Assembly: GCA_947475225.1 (NCBI GenBank)
Contig: CANJMQ010000047.1
Span: 1-32,999 of the forward strand
Source: Bradyrhizobiaceae bacterium
GTDB taxonomy: Bacteria; Pseudomonadota; Alphaproteobacteria; Rhizobiales; Aestuariivirgaceae
Length of the DNA: 32,999 bases
Direction: 5' to 3'
Shown here piece by piece: positions 8,400 through 15,977 of this stretch. Each line of letters begins with the position of its first letter. The stretch's first letter is position 1. The notes below the pieces were generated by a model. It was not told the origin of the DNA. It saw only the letters and a program-made list of their open reading frames with translations, and did not search any database. Made by a program: the position numbers and the translations under genes.

Positions 8400-9277
8400 C
8401 GCACCGGAACCCCGAACAGCCCCTGCGGCCGGAACACCAGCACCAATGCCACGGCCAGCGTGGCGATGATCGAGGCCAGCGTCGGCGAGAAGAACATCGA
8501 GATGATGCCGTCGGCAAGGCCAATGATCACGGCGGCGATGACGCTGCCCTTGATCGAGCCCAGTCCTCCGATGATGACCACAATGAAGCTCATCAGCAGT
8601 GGATCGAGCCCCATCAGATAATGCGCCTGCTGGATCGGCACGATCAGCACCGCCGCGACGGCGACCAGTGCGGCACCTGCCACGAACACGGCGGAATAGA
8701 CCTGGTTCACCGGAATGCCGAAGGCCGTCGCCGTCTCGCGGTCGAACTGGGTGACGCGCATGACGAGGCCCCACTTCGTCTTCGCCAGCACCCACCACAC
8801 GGCGAGCAGGATGACGATGGAGGCCACCACCACGAACAGCTTGTAGCCCGAAAAGCCGAACCACGGCAGCGCGATCCTGTAGGCGAAAGGAGCCGAGACC
8901 GCCTTGGCATCGGCGCCGAACACGCTGAGTGCAAGCTGCTGGATCACGAACATCAGCCCGATGGTGGCGACGATGGTGGCTTCCGGGTCATAGTTGATGC
9001 GCCTGAGCAGCAGTCGCTCGGTGACGAAGGCCAATGCGCCCACCACAAGGGGCGCCACGATCAGCGCCGCGATAAAGCCGATGGCAGGCCCGCCCGGCAC
9101 CATCTTGGCCACCCACCACGCCAGCATGGCGCCCAGCATGAAGAACTCGCCATGCGCCACGTTGACGACGCGCATGACACCGAACACCAGCGATAGCCCG
9201 AGTGCGGACAGCGCCAGCACGGCGGCGGCCACCGTGCCTTCGAGGATGGCGAGCAGGAGATGCGGAAAAAAGGCCAA
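8396..9277 (-). CDS. livH: Branched-chain amino acid-type ABC transporter, permease LivH
   Basis: This 293-residue permease has about eight hydrophobic segments. The family N-terminal motif LSLVFGVMRVVNVAHGEFFML is followed by an EAA-like loop (RVTQFDRETATAFG) and the GGLGSIKG motif near the C-terminus. Homologues start about 25 residues before the FGVMR motif, and no ATG exists there. The likely start is a TTG at 9275-9277 with a poor ribosome-binding site, so translation initiation may be weak. A 69-bp spacer with a strong stem-loop separates it from livJ. Confidence 0.9.
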   Translation of the reverse strand: MAFFPHLLLAILEGTVAAAVLALSALGLSLVFGVMRVVNVAHGEFFMLGAMLAWWVAKMVPGGPAIGFIAALIVAPLVVGALAFVTERLLLRRINYDPEATIVATIGLMFVIQQLALSVFGADAKAVSAPFAYRIALPWFGFSGYKLFVVVASIVILLAVWWVLAKTKWGLVMRVTQFDRETATAFGIPVNQVYSAVFVAGAALVAVAAVLIVPIQQAHYLMGLDPLLMSFIVVIIGGLGSIKGSVIAAVIIGLADGIISMFFSPTLASIIATLAVALVLVFRPQGLFGVPVR

Positions 9278-9303
9278 GTGTCTGCCCAGCGCGAGGGAAA
9301 AGG

Positions 9304-9326
9304 ATGGCCGGGACGAGCCCGGCCAT
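9304..9326. repeat. Perfect 9-bp palindrome between livJ and livH
   Basis: ATGGCCGGG (9304-9312) and its exact reverse complement CCCGGCCAT (9318-9326) flank a 5-base loop ACGAG. This matches the widespread rhizobial intergenic palindrome whose chance translation reads MAG..PAM. It has no T-run. Placed just after the binding-protein gene, the hairpin could protect the livJ message and reduce read-through to livH, a known way to make more binding protein than permease. That role is inferred. Confidence 0.75.
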
Positions 9327-9346
9327 GATGAGCGTGTCGATGGGGC

Positions 9347-10651
9347 CTAGAGCGCCATCGTCGTGTAGTCGGCCTCGGGCTCGTACATGCCCTCCTCGAT
9401 CGTCGTGCGGTAAACCAGTTCGCCCACGCCGCCCTTCACCTGGGTGATGTTCTGGTGGCCGAACACCTGGTGGATCTTGCCGTTGAAGATCTTGTCGCCC
9501 TGCGGGTGCTCGTTGCCCTCGGGGATCGTGGTGATGGCTTCCGTGGCCTCGATCATCTTGGCGCGATCATCCGGCCCCTTGTAGCCCGCCGCCTCCATCG
9601 CCTGCTTGATGATGTAGAGCGTCTCCCAGCAGCCGAACATGTGGGAGTAGGTCGACACGTCGTTGGCGTCCGCAACGCTGGCACCATACTGGTCCACGCC
9701 CACCTTGCCGCGATAGAAGGTGTCGAATTCGGTGGGCTTGGCGCCCGCATAGCGCGGATAGGCCTCCCAGAAATACGAGCCCTCGAGGAATTCGAGGCCC
9801 GGGCTCTTGAGGCTCACCGCCTCGAGGCTGTCGATGAAGCCGAACAGCGGCGGGTGGTTGCCGCCGTAGAATTCGCCGAGTTCCTTCACGAAGGTCAGCA
9901 CGGCGGGGCCCACCATCACGTGGTAGATCACCTCGGTGTCCGCCGGGATCTGGGCGAAGTAACGCGAGAAGGTGGTTTCCGTCGGCGGGATGGGGATCAG
10001 CGCGTTGACTTCGCCGCCCTGCGCCTTGATGGCGGCGGAGAAATAGTCGCGGTGGTCATAGCCGAAGGCGAAGTCCGGGAAGATTATGGCGACCTTCTTG
10101 CCGAGGTTCTTGGCAATCCACGGCGCCATGGAGATCACCTGGCTCCTGACATCGGTGATGCCCGGCTGGAAGGTGTAGCGGTTGAGCTTGCCGGAAGCCA
10201 CGTGGTGGCCCTCGGAGACAACGTAATAGGGAAGCTTCAGCTCGCCGGCGCGCGGCGCCGAGCCCATGACGACATGGCTGAACAGCGTGCCGAATGCCAC
10301 GTCGCACTTGTGCTGGGTGGCGAATTTCTCGACCACCTCGGCGCCGCGGCCGGGATCCGTTGCGTCGTCCTCGGCGATGATCTCGACCTGGCGGCCGGTG
10401 ATGCCGCCCGCCTCGTTGATCAGCTTCACCGCGGCATCCGTCGTCTGCCCATACCACTTGCCATAGGCAGCCCCGATGCCGGTCTTGTGGACCTGGAAGC
10501 CGATGCGGATCGGCTCGGAGGACTGCGCCTGCGCATAGCGCACGAAGCCCGGTCCGGCGAACAGGGATGCAGCACCAGCACCCGCCAGCTTCAGGGCGGA
10601 GCGGCGCGATATGCGCTTCTTCTCAGGCACGATCAGCTTCGACTTCGACAT
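9347..10651 (-). CDS. livJ: LIV-type ABC transporter periplasmic substrate-binding protein (Tat-exported)
   Basis: This 434-residue type I periplasmic binding protein belongs to the LivJ/amide/aromatic-acid family. The N-terminus has a Tat signal (SRRSALKLAGAGAAS) ending near AQAQSS, so it is exported folded. The mature part begins PIRIGFQVHKTG and contains family segments such as AVKLINEAGGITGRQVEII, IIAEDDATDPG and IFPDFAFGYDH. The ligand cannot be read from sequence, and homologues bind amino acids, amides, urea or aromatic acids. A strong ribosome-binding site (GGAGGAAATC) precedes the ATG. It is the first gene of the livJHMGF operon, which is transcribed after a 111-bp gap from fcl on the same strand. 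Confidence 0.9.
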   Translation of the reverse strand: MSKSKLIVPEKKRISRRSALKLAGAGAASLFAGPGFVRYAQAQSSEPIRIGFQVHKTGIGAAYGKWYGQTTDAAVKLINEAGGITGRQVEIIAEDDATDPGRGAEVVEKFATQHKCDVAFGTLFSHVVMGSAPRAGELKLPYYVVSEGHHVASGKLNRYTFQPGITDVRSQVISMAPWIAKNLGKKVAIIFPDFAFGYDHRDYFSAAIKAQGGEVNALIPIPPTETTFSRYFAQIPADTEVIYHVMVGPAVLTFVKELGEFYGGNHPPLFGFIDSLEAVSLKSPGLEFLEGSYFWEAYPRYAGAKPTEFDTFYRGKVGVDQYGASVADANDVSTYSHMFGCWETLYIIKQAMEAAGYKGPDDRAKMIEATEAITTIPEGNEHPQGDKIFNGKIHQVFGHQNITQVKGGVGELVYRTTIEEGMYEPEADYTTMAL

Positions 10652-10762
10652 GATTTCCTCCAGTTGTGTTTGCCCCTCTGCCGGGGGCCCGGTCTGACGC
10701 CGGGGAGGATCATATCAAAATCAGGGGCTTCGGATAGGGGCTCCCGCAGCCCAGCCCCGGAA

Positions 10763-11722
10763 TCAGGAGCGCAGGCGGCCGAGGTTCTGGAGATACCAGC
10801 GATAGGTGTCCGTGATGCCGTCCCTGAGGCCGATCCGCGCGCGCCAGCCCATCGCGTTGATGCGGCTGACGTCCATCAGCTTGCGCGGTGTGCCATCGGG
10901 CTTGTCGGGGTCGGTCACGATGCGCCCCCGGTAGCCCACGACGCCCGCCACCATCTGCGCCAGTTCGAGGATCGGGATGTCAGTGCCCGTGCCGACGTTG
11001 ATATGGCTGAGCATCGGCAGCGTGTTTGCCTCGTATTGCGCCTTCGGCAGGTCGAGCACGAAAAGCGAGGCCTCCGCCATGTCATCGACGTGGAGGAACT
11101 CGCGGCGCGGCGTGCCGGTGCCCCAGATCACGACCTCCGCGCGGCCCTCGCGCGCAGCCTCGTGGAAGCGGCGGAGGAGCGCGGGAAGCACATGACTGTT
11201 CTGCGGATGAAAGTTGTCGGCCGGGCCATAGAGGTTCGTCGGCATGACACTGCGATAATCGGTGCCGTACTGGCGATTGTAGCTTTCGCACAGCTTGATG
11301 CCGGCGATCTTGGCGATGGCGTAGGGTTCGTTGGTCGGCTCCAGCCTGCCGGTCAGCAGCGCATCTTCCTGCATGGGTTGCGAAGCCTCGCGCGGATAGA
11401 TGCATGAGGACCCAAGCTGCAGAAGTCGTGTCACACCTGCGGCATGGGCCTCGCCGATCACGTTGCAGGCGATCATCAGGTTTTCGTGGATGAATTCGGC
11501 CGGGAAACTGTTGTTGGCCTCGATGCCGCCAACCTTCGCTGCGGCCAGTATCACGATATCGGGCCGCTCGTTGCGCATGAAGCTCCTGACGGCCGCCTGC
11601 TCGGTCAGGTCGAGCTCGGCATGGCTGCGCGTGATGATGTCGTGCGCGCCGCCCAGCTGCAATTTGCGGAGGATGGCACTGCCAACCATTCCGTTGTGAC
11701 CGGCGACGTAGATCCTGCTCAT
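10763..11722 (-). CDS. fcl: GDP-L-fucose synthase
   Basis: This 319-residue extended short-chain dehydrogenase converts GDP-4-keto-6-deoxymannose to GDP-L-fucose (epimerase/reductase, NADPH). The nucleotide-binding motif is G8-HN-G11-MV-G14. The catalytic Ser lies in LGSSCIYP and the Tyr/Lys in EPYAIAK. Further family signatures are [20 protein letters not shown] and REFLHVDD. Length equals that of E. coli WcaG (about 321). The ATG lies 11 bp after the gmd stop, with AGGGGAT as ribosome-binding site, so the two genes form one unit and catalyse consecutive steps. Confidence 0.95.
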   Translation of the reverse strand: MSRIYVAGHNGMVGSAILRKLQLGGAHDIITRSHAELDLTEQAAVRSFMRNERPDIVILAAAKVGGIEANNSFPAEFIHENLMIACNVIGEAHAAGVTRLLQLGSSCIYPREASQPMQEDALLTGRLEPTNEPYAIAKIAGIKLCESYNRQYGTDYRSVMPTNLYGPADNFHPQNSHVLPALLRRFHEAAREGRAEVVIWGTGTPRREFLHVDDMAEASLFVLDLPKAQYEANTLPMLSHINVGTGTDIPILELAQMVAGVVGYRGRIVTDPDKPDGTPRKLMDVSRINAMGWRARIGLRDGITDTYRWYLQNLGRLRS

Positions 11723-11733
11723 CGACTGATCCC

Positions 11734-12855
11734 CTACTCCCGCGCCGGGCTCGGCAGCTCAAGCCCGTGCAGTCTGAGGAGCGCCTCGCGCCGGCTGGCC
11801 CGAAGATCCTCGCCGACCATCTCGGCGCACATCTCGCGCGCTGAGATCAGCGGTTCCCAGCCAAGCTTCTCCCGGGCCTTCGAGGCATCGCCGAGAAGCG
11901 ATGCAACTTCGGCGGGGCGGAAGTAGCGTGGATCGACCCTCAGCACCACGTCGCCGGGCTTCAGCGCAGGCGCATTGTCGCGCACGATTGCGACGACGGT
12001 GGCGATCTCGTCGGCGCCCGAACCCGAGAAGGCGAGGGTAAGGCCAAGTTCCTCGGCAACCCAGCTCACGAATTCGCGCACGCTGTGCTGCTGGCCCGTG
12101 GCGATCACGAAGTCCTCGGGGTGGTTTTGCTGCAGCATCATCCACTGCATGCGAACATAGTCCCGGGCATGACCCCAGTCACGCAGGCTGTCGAGGTTGC
12201 CGATGTAAAGGCAGGGCGCGAGACCCTGCGCCACCTGGGTAAGCCCGCGCGTGATCTTGCGCGTCACGAAGGTTTCACCGCGGCGCGGGCTCTCGTGATT
12301 GAAGAGAATGCCATTGCAGGCATAGAATCCATAGGCTTCGCGATAGTTTACGGTAATCCAGTAGGAGAAGAGCTTGGCCACCCCATAGGGTGAGCGCGGG
12401 TGAAAGGGCGTCGTCTCGCGCTGCGGCGTATCCTGCACGAGGCCGTAGAGTTCGGAGGTCGAAGCCTGGTAGAATCGCGCCTTCTCCCCGAGCCCGAGCA
12501 GGCGCATGGCCTCCAGCAGGCGCAGCGTTCCCATCGCATTGACGTCGGCCGTGTATTCCGGCGTTTCGAAACTGACCGCCACATGCGACTGCGCACCGAG
12601 ATTGTAGATCTCGTCGGGCTGAACCTCTGCCAGCACACGGGTGAGGTTCGAGCTGTCGGTCAGGTCGCCGTAGTGCAGCGACAGGCGCGGATGATTGGCA
12701 TGAGGATCCTCGTAGATGTGATCGATCCTCTGGGTATTGAGCAGCGAGGTACGGCGCTTGAGCCCGTGAACCCTGTAGCCCTTCTCGAGCAGGAACTCGG
12801 TCAGGTAGGAACCATCCTGTCCCGTCACTCCGGTGATCAGCGCTGTCTTGCTCAT
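11734..12855 (-). CDS. gmd: GDP-mannose 4,6-dehydratase
   Basis: This 373-residue extended short-chain dehydrogenase/dehydratase catalyses the first committed step to GDP-6-deoxyhexoses, turning GDP-D-mannose into GDP-4-keto-6-deoxy-D-mannose. It has the NADP-binding motif [10 protein letters not shown] at residues 9-18. Gmd signatures include [27 protein letters not shown], the catalytic [20 protein letters not shown] and [10 protein letters not shown]. Full length matches E. coli Gmd (373). A clear GGAGG precedes the ATG by five bases. It follows the methyltransferase/glycosyltransferase gene by 70 bp and precedes fcl by 11 bp. Confidence 0.96.
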   Translation of the reverse strand: MSKTALITGVTGQDGSYLTEFLLEKGYRVHGLKRRTSLLNTQRIDHIYEDPHANHPRLSLHYGDLTDSSNLTRVLAEVQPDEIYNLGAQSHVAVSFETPEYTADVNAMGTLRLLEAMRLLGLGEKARFYQASTSELYGLVQDTPQRETTPFHPRSPYGVAKLFSYWITVNYREAYGFYACNGILFNHESPRRGETFVTRKITRGLTQVAQGLAPCLYIGNLDSLRDWGHARDYVRMQWMMLQQNHPEDFVIATGQQHSVREFVSWVAEELGLTLAFSGSGADEIATVVAIVRDNAPALKPGDVVLRVDPRYFRPAEVASLLGDASKAREKLGWEPLISAREMCAEMVGEDLRASRREALLRLHGLELPSPARE

Positions 12856-12925
12856 GGCAACCTCCGGGGACCCGAGCGCCGTTCAGGCGGGGCCGTTGTG
12901 TCGTGGCAGGCGGCCGCGGCGCGTG

Positions 12926-14491
12926 TCATGTCAGGCCGGGGATGACGCGTGCGCCGAGGCCCCGCAACTTGCTGCGGTGATCGCCCTCGATGCTGTCATA
13001 ACCCTCGATGAACTCGGCCAGCATGCCGGTCATGGGGCTGGCCGGAAGCTTCAGCAGGCTCCGCAGCCAGGCGACGAATATCTTTCCATTCTCCTCGAGC
13101 CACGCGTTGCTGGTGATCACGTGGCTCATGTGGAGGATGGGGTGTGGCTCTGCCAGGAACTTCTTGGCGGGGTAGCCCGCCAGCAGTGCCGCGATGGGCA
13201 CCACATAGTCCCACCACGGTTTACCGATGCGGAACTCACCCGGGATCAGGCCGCGCCGGTGAATGCGGCTGATCAGTTCCTGCGGCAGGAAGAAGGCATC
13301 ATAGCCCATGTGGTACACACCGTCGGGCTCGAGCACGCGTGGATCGCGCGCGTTGATGCGCACGTCGAGCCTGGAGCAGTAGTAGAGAACATTCGGGTCC
13401 ATCTGCGGCAGCAGGTCCCGCAGTTGCGGGCCGAGCAGGATATCGGCGTTGGTGAGCAGCACGAAGCCTTCGCCGCCGGGCGGGGCTTGCGCCAGGGTGG
13501 CAAAGATATCGCGGATCGCAGGCTTCTGGCTGACCTTGCGCCACTTGACGCCCGGCAGGATCGACTGCGCCTCTGACACCGACAGGACCCTCGGCGAATA
13601 ACTGCCCCACGACTTGCCGCATGACTCGAGCCATGACTGGCCGAAGTCGCGGTCTTGCGCGTCCGGGCGCTTGGGCGCCTTGCCCGGCAGGGAAACGACG
13701 ACCGCCGCAAGGCCCTGTCCCGCCCCTCCGTCCTGCCCAAGGCCCCGATTGGCCTCCGCCAGCGGCGCTGCATCGCGATTGGCCAGAATCTCCTGTGCCT
13801 TCGCCAGCAGGTCGCGCCGGACATAAACCCCGTCATATTGCTGGATGACCCCGCTGGCCTCGTCGACATAGGCCGGCGTCAGGGAAACGCGCGCGAAGCC
13901 CATCTGGTTGACGATGTAGTCATCCACGTCCTCGAGGCTTGGCCCGCCTTCGTAACAGGGAATGGATGACAGCTCGGTCAGAATGATCTTCAGCCCACCG
14001 AAGCTGCTGCCCAGCCCCTTCATCACGTTCAGCTCATATCCCTGGGTATCGACCTTCAGCGCATCGATGGCCGCGGTGACGTTCGGCTGCAGCAGCGAGC
14101 GCGTTGCGGAGACATAGGCCTGGCGCGTGCCGACGGTACGCACCGTCGGTTCGGTCTGCAGGTGGTTGGCATGCGGCGCGAGGAAGCTCGAAGAAACACT
14201 GTTCTCCGACACATTGAGTGTCATGACGCTGTCTTCTGCGCCAGCCCCCTGGCTGGGCAGGACGATCCACCGCAGGTCGCCGAGTCCCGACCTCGTCATC
14301 TGCCTGCGGCAGTCCGGCTGCGGCTCTACCGAATAGATCATGCCGGTGTAGCCGAAGTGCCGTATCACACTCGCAAAGAGGCCGTGGCTGGCGCCTACAT
14401 CAAGCAGCCTGGTTGCGCCGAAGCCGCGCAGCAGAGCGGCGAAGGCGGTCTCGGAAAGCTTCTGCTCGGCAATTTCCTCATTGGTGATCAT
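12926..14491 (-). CDS. Two-domain protein: FkbM-family methyltransferase plus glycosyltransferase-like domain
   Basis: This 521-residue protein appears to be a fusion. Residues about 1-235 form an FkbM-type SAM-dependent O-methyltransferase, with motif I LLDVGASHG (29-37), acidic motif YSVEPQPDC, and the FkbM signature ALKVDTQGYELNVMKG. Residues about 290-521 are a separate domain with LTNADILLGP, YDAFFLPQEL, GKPWWDYVVP and HMSHVITSNAW. I read these as a GT-A-like glycosyltransferase, with NAD at the usual DxD site, but this is inference. A low-complexity, Ala/Gly-rich linker joins them. I chose the ATG at 14489-14491; the frame is open to 14659, but that extension is repeat-like DNA. Next to gmd-fcl, it probably adds or methylates a fucose-type sugar on a surface glycan. 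Confidence 0.75.
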   Translation of the reverse strand: MITNEEIAEQKLSETAFAALLRGFGATRLLDVGASHGLFASVIRHFGYTGMIYSVEPQPDCRRQMTRSGLGDLRWIVLPSQGAGAEDSVMTLNVSENSVSSSFLAPHANHLQTEPTVRTVGTRQAYVSATRSLLQPNVTAAIDALKVDTQGYELNVMKGLGSSFGGLKIILTELSSIPCYEGGPSLEDVDDYIVNQMGFARVSLTPAYVDEASGVIQQYDGVYVRRDLLAKAQEILANRDAAPLAEANRGLGQDGGAGQGLAAVVVSLPGKAPKRPDAQDRDFGQSWLESCGKSWGSYSPRVLSVSEAQSILPGVKWRKVSQKPAIRDIFATLAQAPPGGEGFVLLTNADILLGPQLRDLLPQMDPNVLYYCSRLDVRINARDPRVLEPDGVYHMGYDAFFLPQELISRIHRRGLIPGEFRIGKPWWDYVVPIAALLAGYPAKKFLAEPHPILHMSHVITSNAWLEENGKIFVAWLRSLLKLPASPMTGMLAEFIEGYDSIEGDHRSKLRGLGARVIPGLT

Positions 14492-14524
14492 TATTAATCT
14501 AGCTCGGCCCGCCTCATCGGTTCC

Positions 14525-14560
14525 TGCATGGTTCCCGGCAAAGGCGGGTGTCGAGGATGC
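14525..14560. repeat. REP-like element remnant upstream of the FkbM gene
   Basis: The stretch around GGTTCCCGGCAAAGGCGGG, read on the minus strand, gives the peptide SRASSTPAFAGN. This is the chance translation typical of a common rhizobial intergenic repeat. It makes the long N-terminal extension of the FkbM frame unlikely to be coding. Only one arm is clear. Confidence 0.4.
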
Positions 14561-14655
14561 TCGGCTCTTCCAATCACCTGCGGGATAGCCCAGTAAGTTC
14601 GATGGCGCAACATTTCTGCTGCAAATCTCATTTGGCTGCTCCGGAGGCACGCGGC

Positions 14656-15099
14656 TCACGCGATGCGACGCAGCAACTCCACCAGCTGGCGGCTTTCGGC
14701 TGGCGTCAGGGGCTTCAGCGTTTCGGCCGTGATGGCCGCTGCCGCCCCAACGCCGCGCTGCACCGCCGCGAGGCCCGGCTGGGTGATCGACACGCGCACG
14801 CGGCGCGCGTCATCGGGGTCGGGCGCTGTGGCCACCAGCCCATGCTTCAGCAAGCGGTCGACCACGCCCTTGATGGTGGCGCCATCCATCGCCGTCTCGC
14901 GCCCCAGCAGGTTCTGGGAAAGTGACTCATATTCCGCCAGCTTGACGAGGGCCGCCCATTGCGTGGGCGTCAGCGCGTCAGTCATGAGCCCGGCGAAGAT
15001 CGCCGCGTGACGCTGGCCGGCGCGGCGCAGGTAAAAACCCACCTGGTCTTCCAGGCGGTAGCCGCCGAGGGCGGTCGCTTTGGCTTCCGCACCAGCCAT
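14656..15099 (-). CDS. MarR-family transcriptional regulator
   Basis: This 147-residue winged-helix regulator has the MarR pattern. An N-terminal dimerisation helix is followed by LTPTQWAALVKLAEYESLSQN, then the recognition region ATIKGVVDRLLKHGLV and the wing PDPDDARRVRVSITQPG. MarR proteins usually repress nearby, often divergent, genes and release DNA on binding an aromatic ligand. The gene starts 3 bp after the ferredoxin-NADP reductase stop, so they form one unit. The palindrome at 15906-15921 in the divergent promoter is its probable operator. In Pseudomonas the nicotinate pathway is controlled by the MarR protein NicR, which senses 6-hydroxynicotinate; a parallel role here is an inference. 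Confidence 0.88.
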   Translation of the reverse strand: MAGAEAKATALGGYRLEDQVGFYLRRAGQRHAAIFAGLMTDALTPTQWAALVKLAEYESLSQNLLGRETAMDGATIKGVVDRLLKHGLVATAPDPDDARRVRVSITQPGLAAVQRGVGAAAAITAETLKPLTPAESRQLVELLRRIA

Positions 15100-15102
15100 G
15101 CC

Positions 15103-15876
15103 TCACTTCTCCACGAAGGCTTTTTCGATGACGTAGCTGCCCGGCTGGTTGCTCGAGCCCTCCGTGAAGGACATGCCCTTCAGCAATCCCACGATGTCGG
15201 CGAGGAAGGCGGGTGAACCGCAGATCATGACGCGATCCTGCGCGGCATCGACGGGTGGCAGGCCGAGATCGGAGGCCATCCGGCCATTGCCCATCAGCAG
15301 CGTGATGCGGCCACGGTTGCGGAAGTCCTCGCGCGTCACGGTGGGATAGTAGAGCAGCTTGGCGCGGATGTCCTCGCCCAGCAGGTCGTCGTTCGGAAGC
15401 CGGTTCTCGATCTCTTCGGCATAGGCCAGTTCCGCGGCCGTGCGGCAGCCGTGGACGAGGATCACCTTCTCGAAGCGCTCATAGACGGCAGGGTCCTTCA
15501 CGAGGCTCATGAAGGGGGCGAGCCCCGTTCCGGTGCCGAGCAGGTAGAGGTTGCGGCCGGGCACCAGGTTGTCGAGCAGCAGCGTGCCGGTGGGCTTCTT
15601 GCCCACCAGGATCCTGTCACCCGCCCGGATGTGCTGGAGCTTGGAGGTCAGCGGCCCGTCAGCCACCTTGATCGACAGGAACTCGAGCTCGTCGGCATAG
15701 TTCGGGCTCACCAGCGAATAGGCACGCAGCAGCGGCTTGCCGTTCACTTCCAGCCCGATCATCGTGAACTGGCCGTTTTCATAGCGAAACGCCGGCGAGC
15801 GCGTGGTCCTGAAGCTGAACAGCCGATCCGTCCAGTGGTGGACGCTCAGCACCTCTTCCTCGAACAACGCACTCAT
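15103..15876 (-). CDS. fpr: Ferredoxin--NADP(+) reductase, Azotobacter-type
   Basis: This 257-residue flavoenzyme moves electrons between NADPH and ferredoxin or flavodoxin. The FAD motif is LLRAYSLVSP. The NADP-binding motifs are LLGTGTGLAPFMSL and VMICGSPAFL. The C-terminus YVIEKAFVEK is typical of bacterial subclass I enzymes from Azotobacter and Rhodobacter, and the length matches them. I start at the ATG at 15874-15876, because AGGAG lies seven bases upstream; an ATG at 15906 would read into the palindromic operator. The gene is divergent from the 6-hydroxynicotinate-reductase-like gene. Its likely role is to supply low-potential electrons to that Fe-S protein through a ferredoxin not encoded here. 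A housekeeping role in oxidative stress is the alternative. Confidence 0.92.
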   Translation of the reverse strand: MSALFEEEVLSVHHWTDRLFSFRTTRSPAFRYENGQFTMIGLEVNGKPLLRAYSLVSPNYADELEFLSIKVADGPLTSKLQHIRAGDRILVGKKPTGTLLLDNLVPGRNLYLLGTGTGLAPFMSLVKDPAVYERFEKVILVHGCRTAAELAYAEEIENRLPNDDLLGEDIRAKLLYYPTVTREDFRNRGRITLLMGNGRMASDLGLPPVDAAQDRVMICGSPAFLADIVGLLKGMSFTEGSSNQPGSYVIEKAFVEK

Positions 15877-15905
15877 GGGGCCGCTCCTGCCGGACTGTAA
15901 ATTCA

Positions 15906-15921
15906 TTTGTATACATACAAA
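15906..15921. promoter_or_regulatory. Palindromic operator in the fpr / hnr-like divergent promoter
   Basis: TTTGTAT-AC-ATACAAA forms two perfect 7-bp inverted arms around a 2-bp centre, and contains the self-complementary TGTATACA. It lies 30 bp before the fpr start and 57 bp before the divergent reductase start. TATACA-like -10 elements could overlap it in both directions. Size and symmetry suit a MarR dimer, and a MarR gene is in the fpr unit. GntR-type regulators also use sites of this form, so the partner is an inference. Confidence 0.65.
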
Positions 15922-15977
15922 AACTATGGGATCATCGGGAACCTGTCAACAGCCATTTCGCAGTTGCGAAGGACGCC

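Noticed and set aside
9202..9447. Small plus-strand frame containing a MAGTSPAM peptide
   Set aside because: This is the well-known chance translation of a rhizobial intergenic palindrome, listed here as a repeat.
9455..11407. 650-codon open frame on the plus strand
   Set aside because: It is antisense to livJ and fcl and runs through their intergenic gap. It has no recognisable domain and shadow-type composition.
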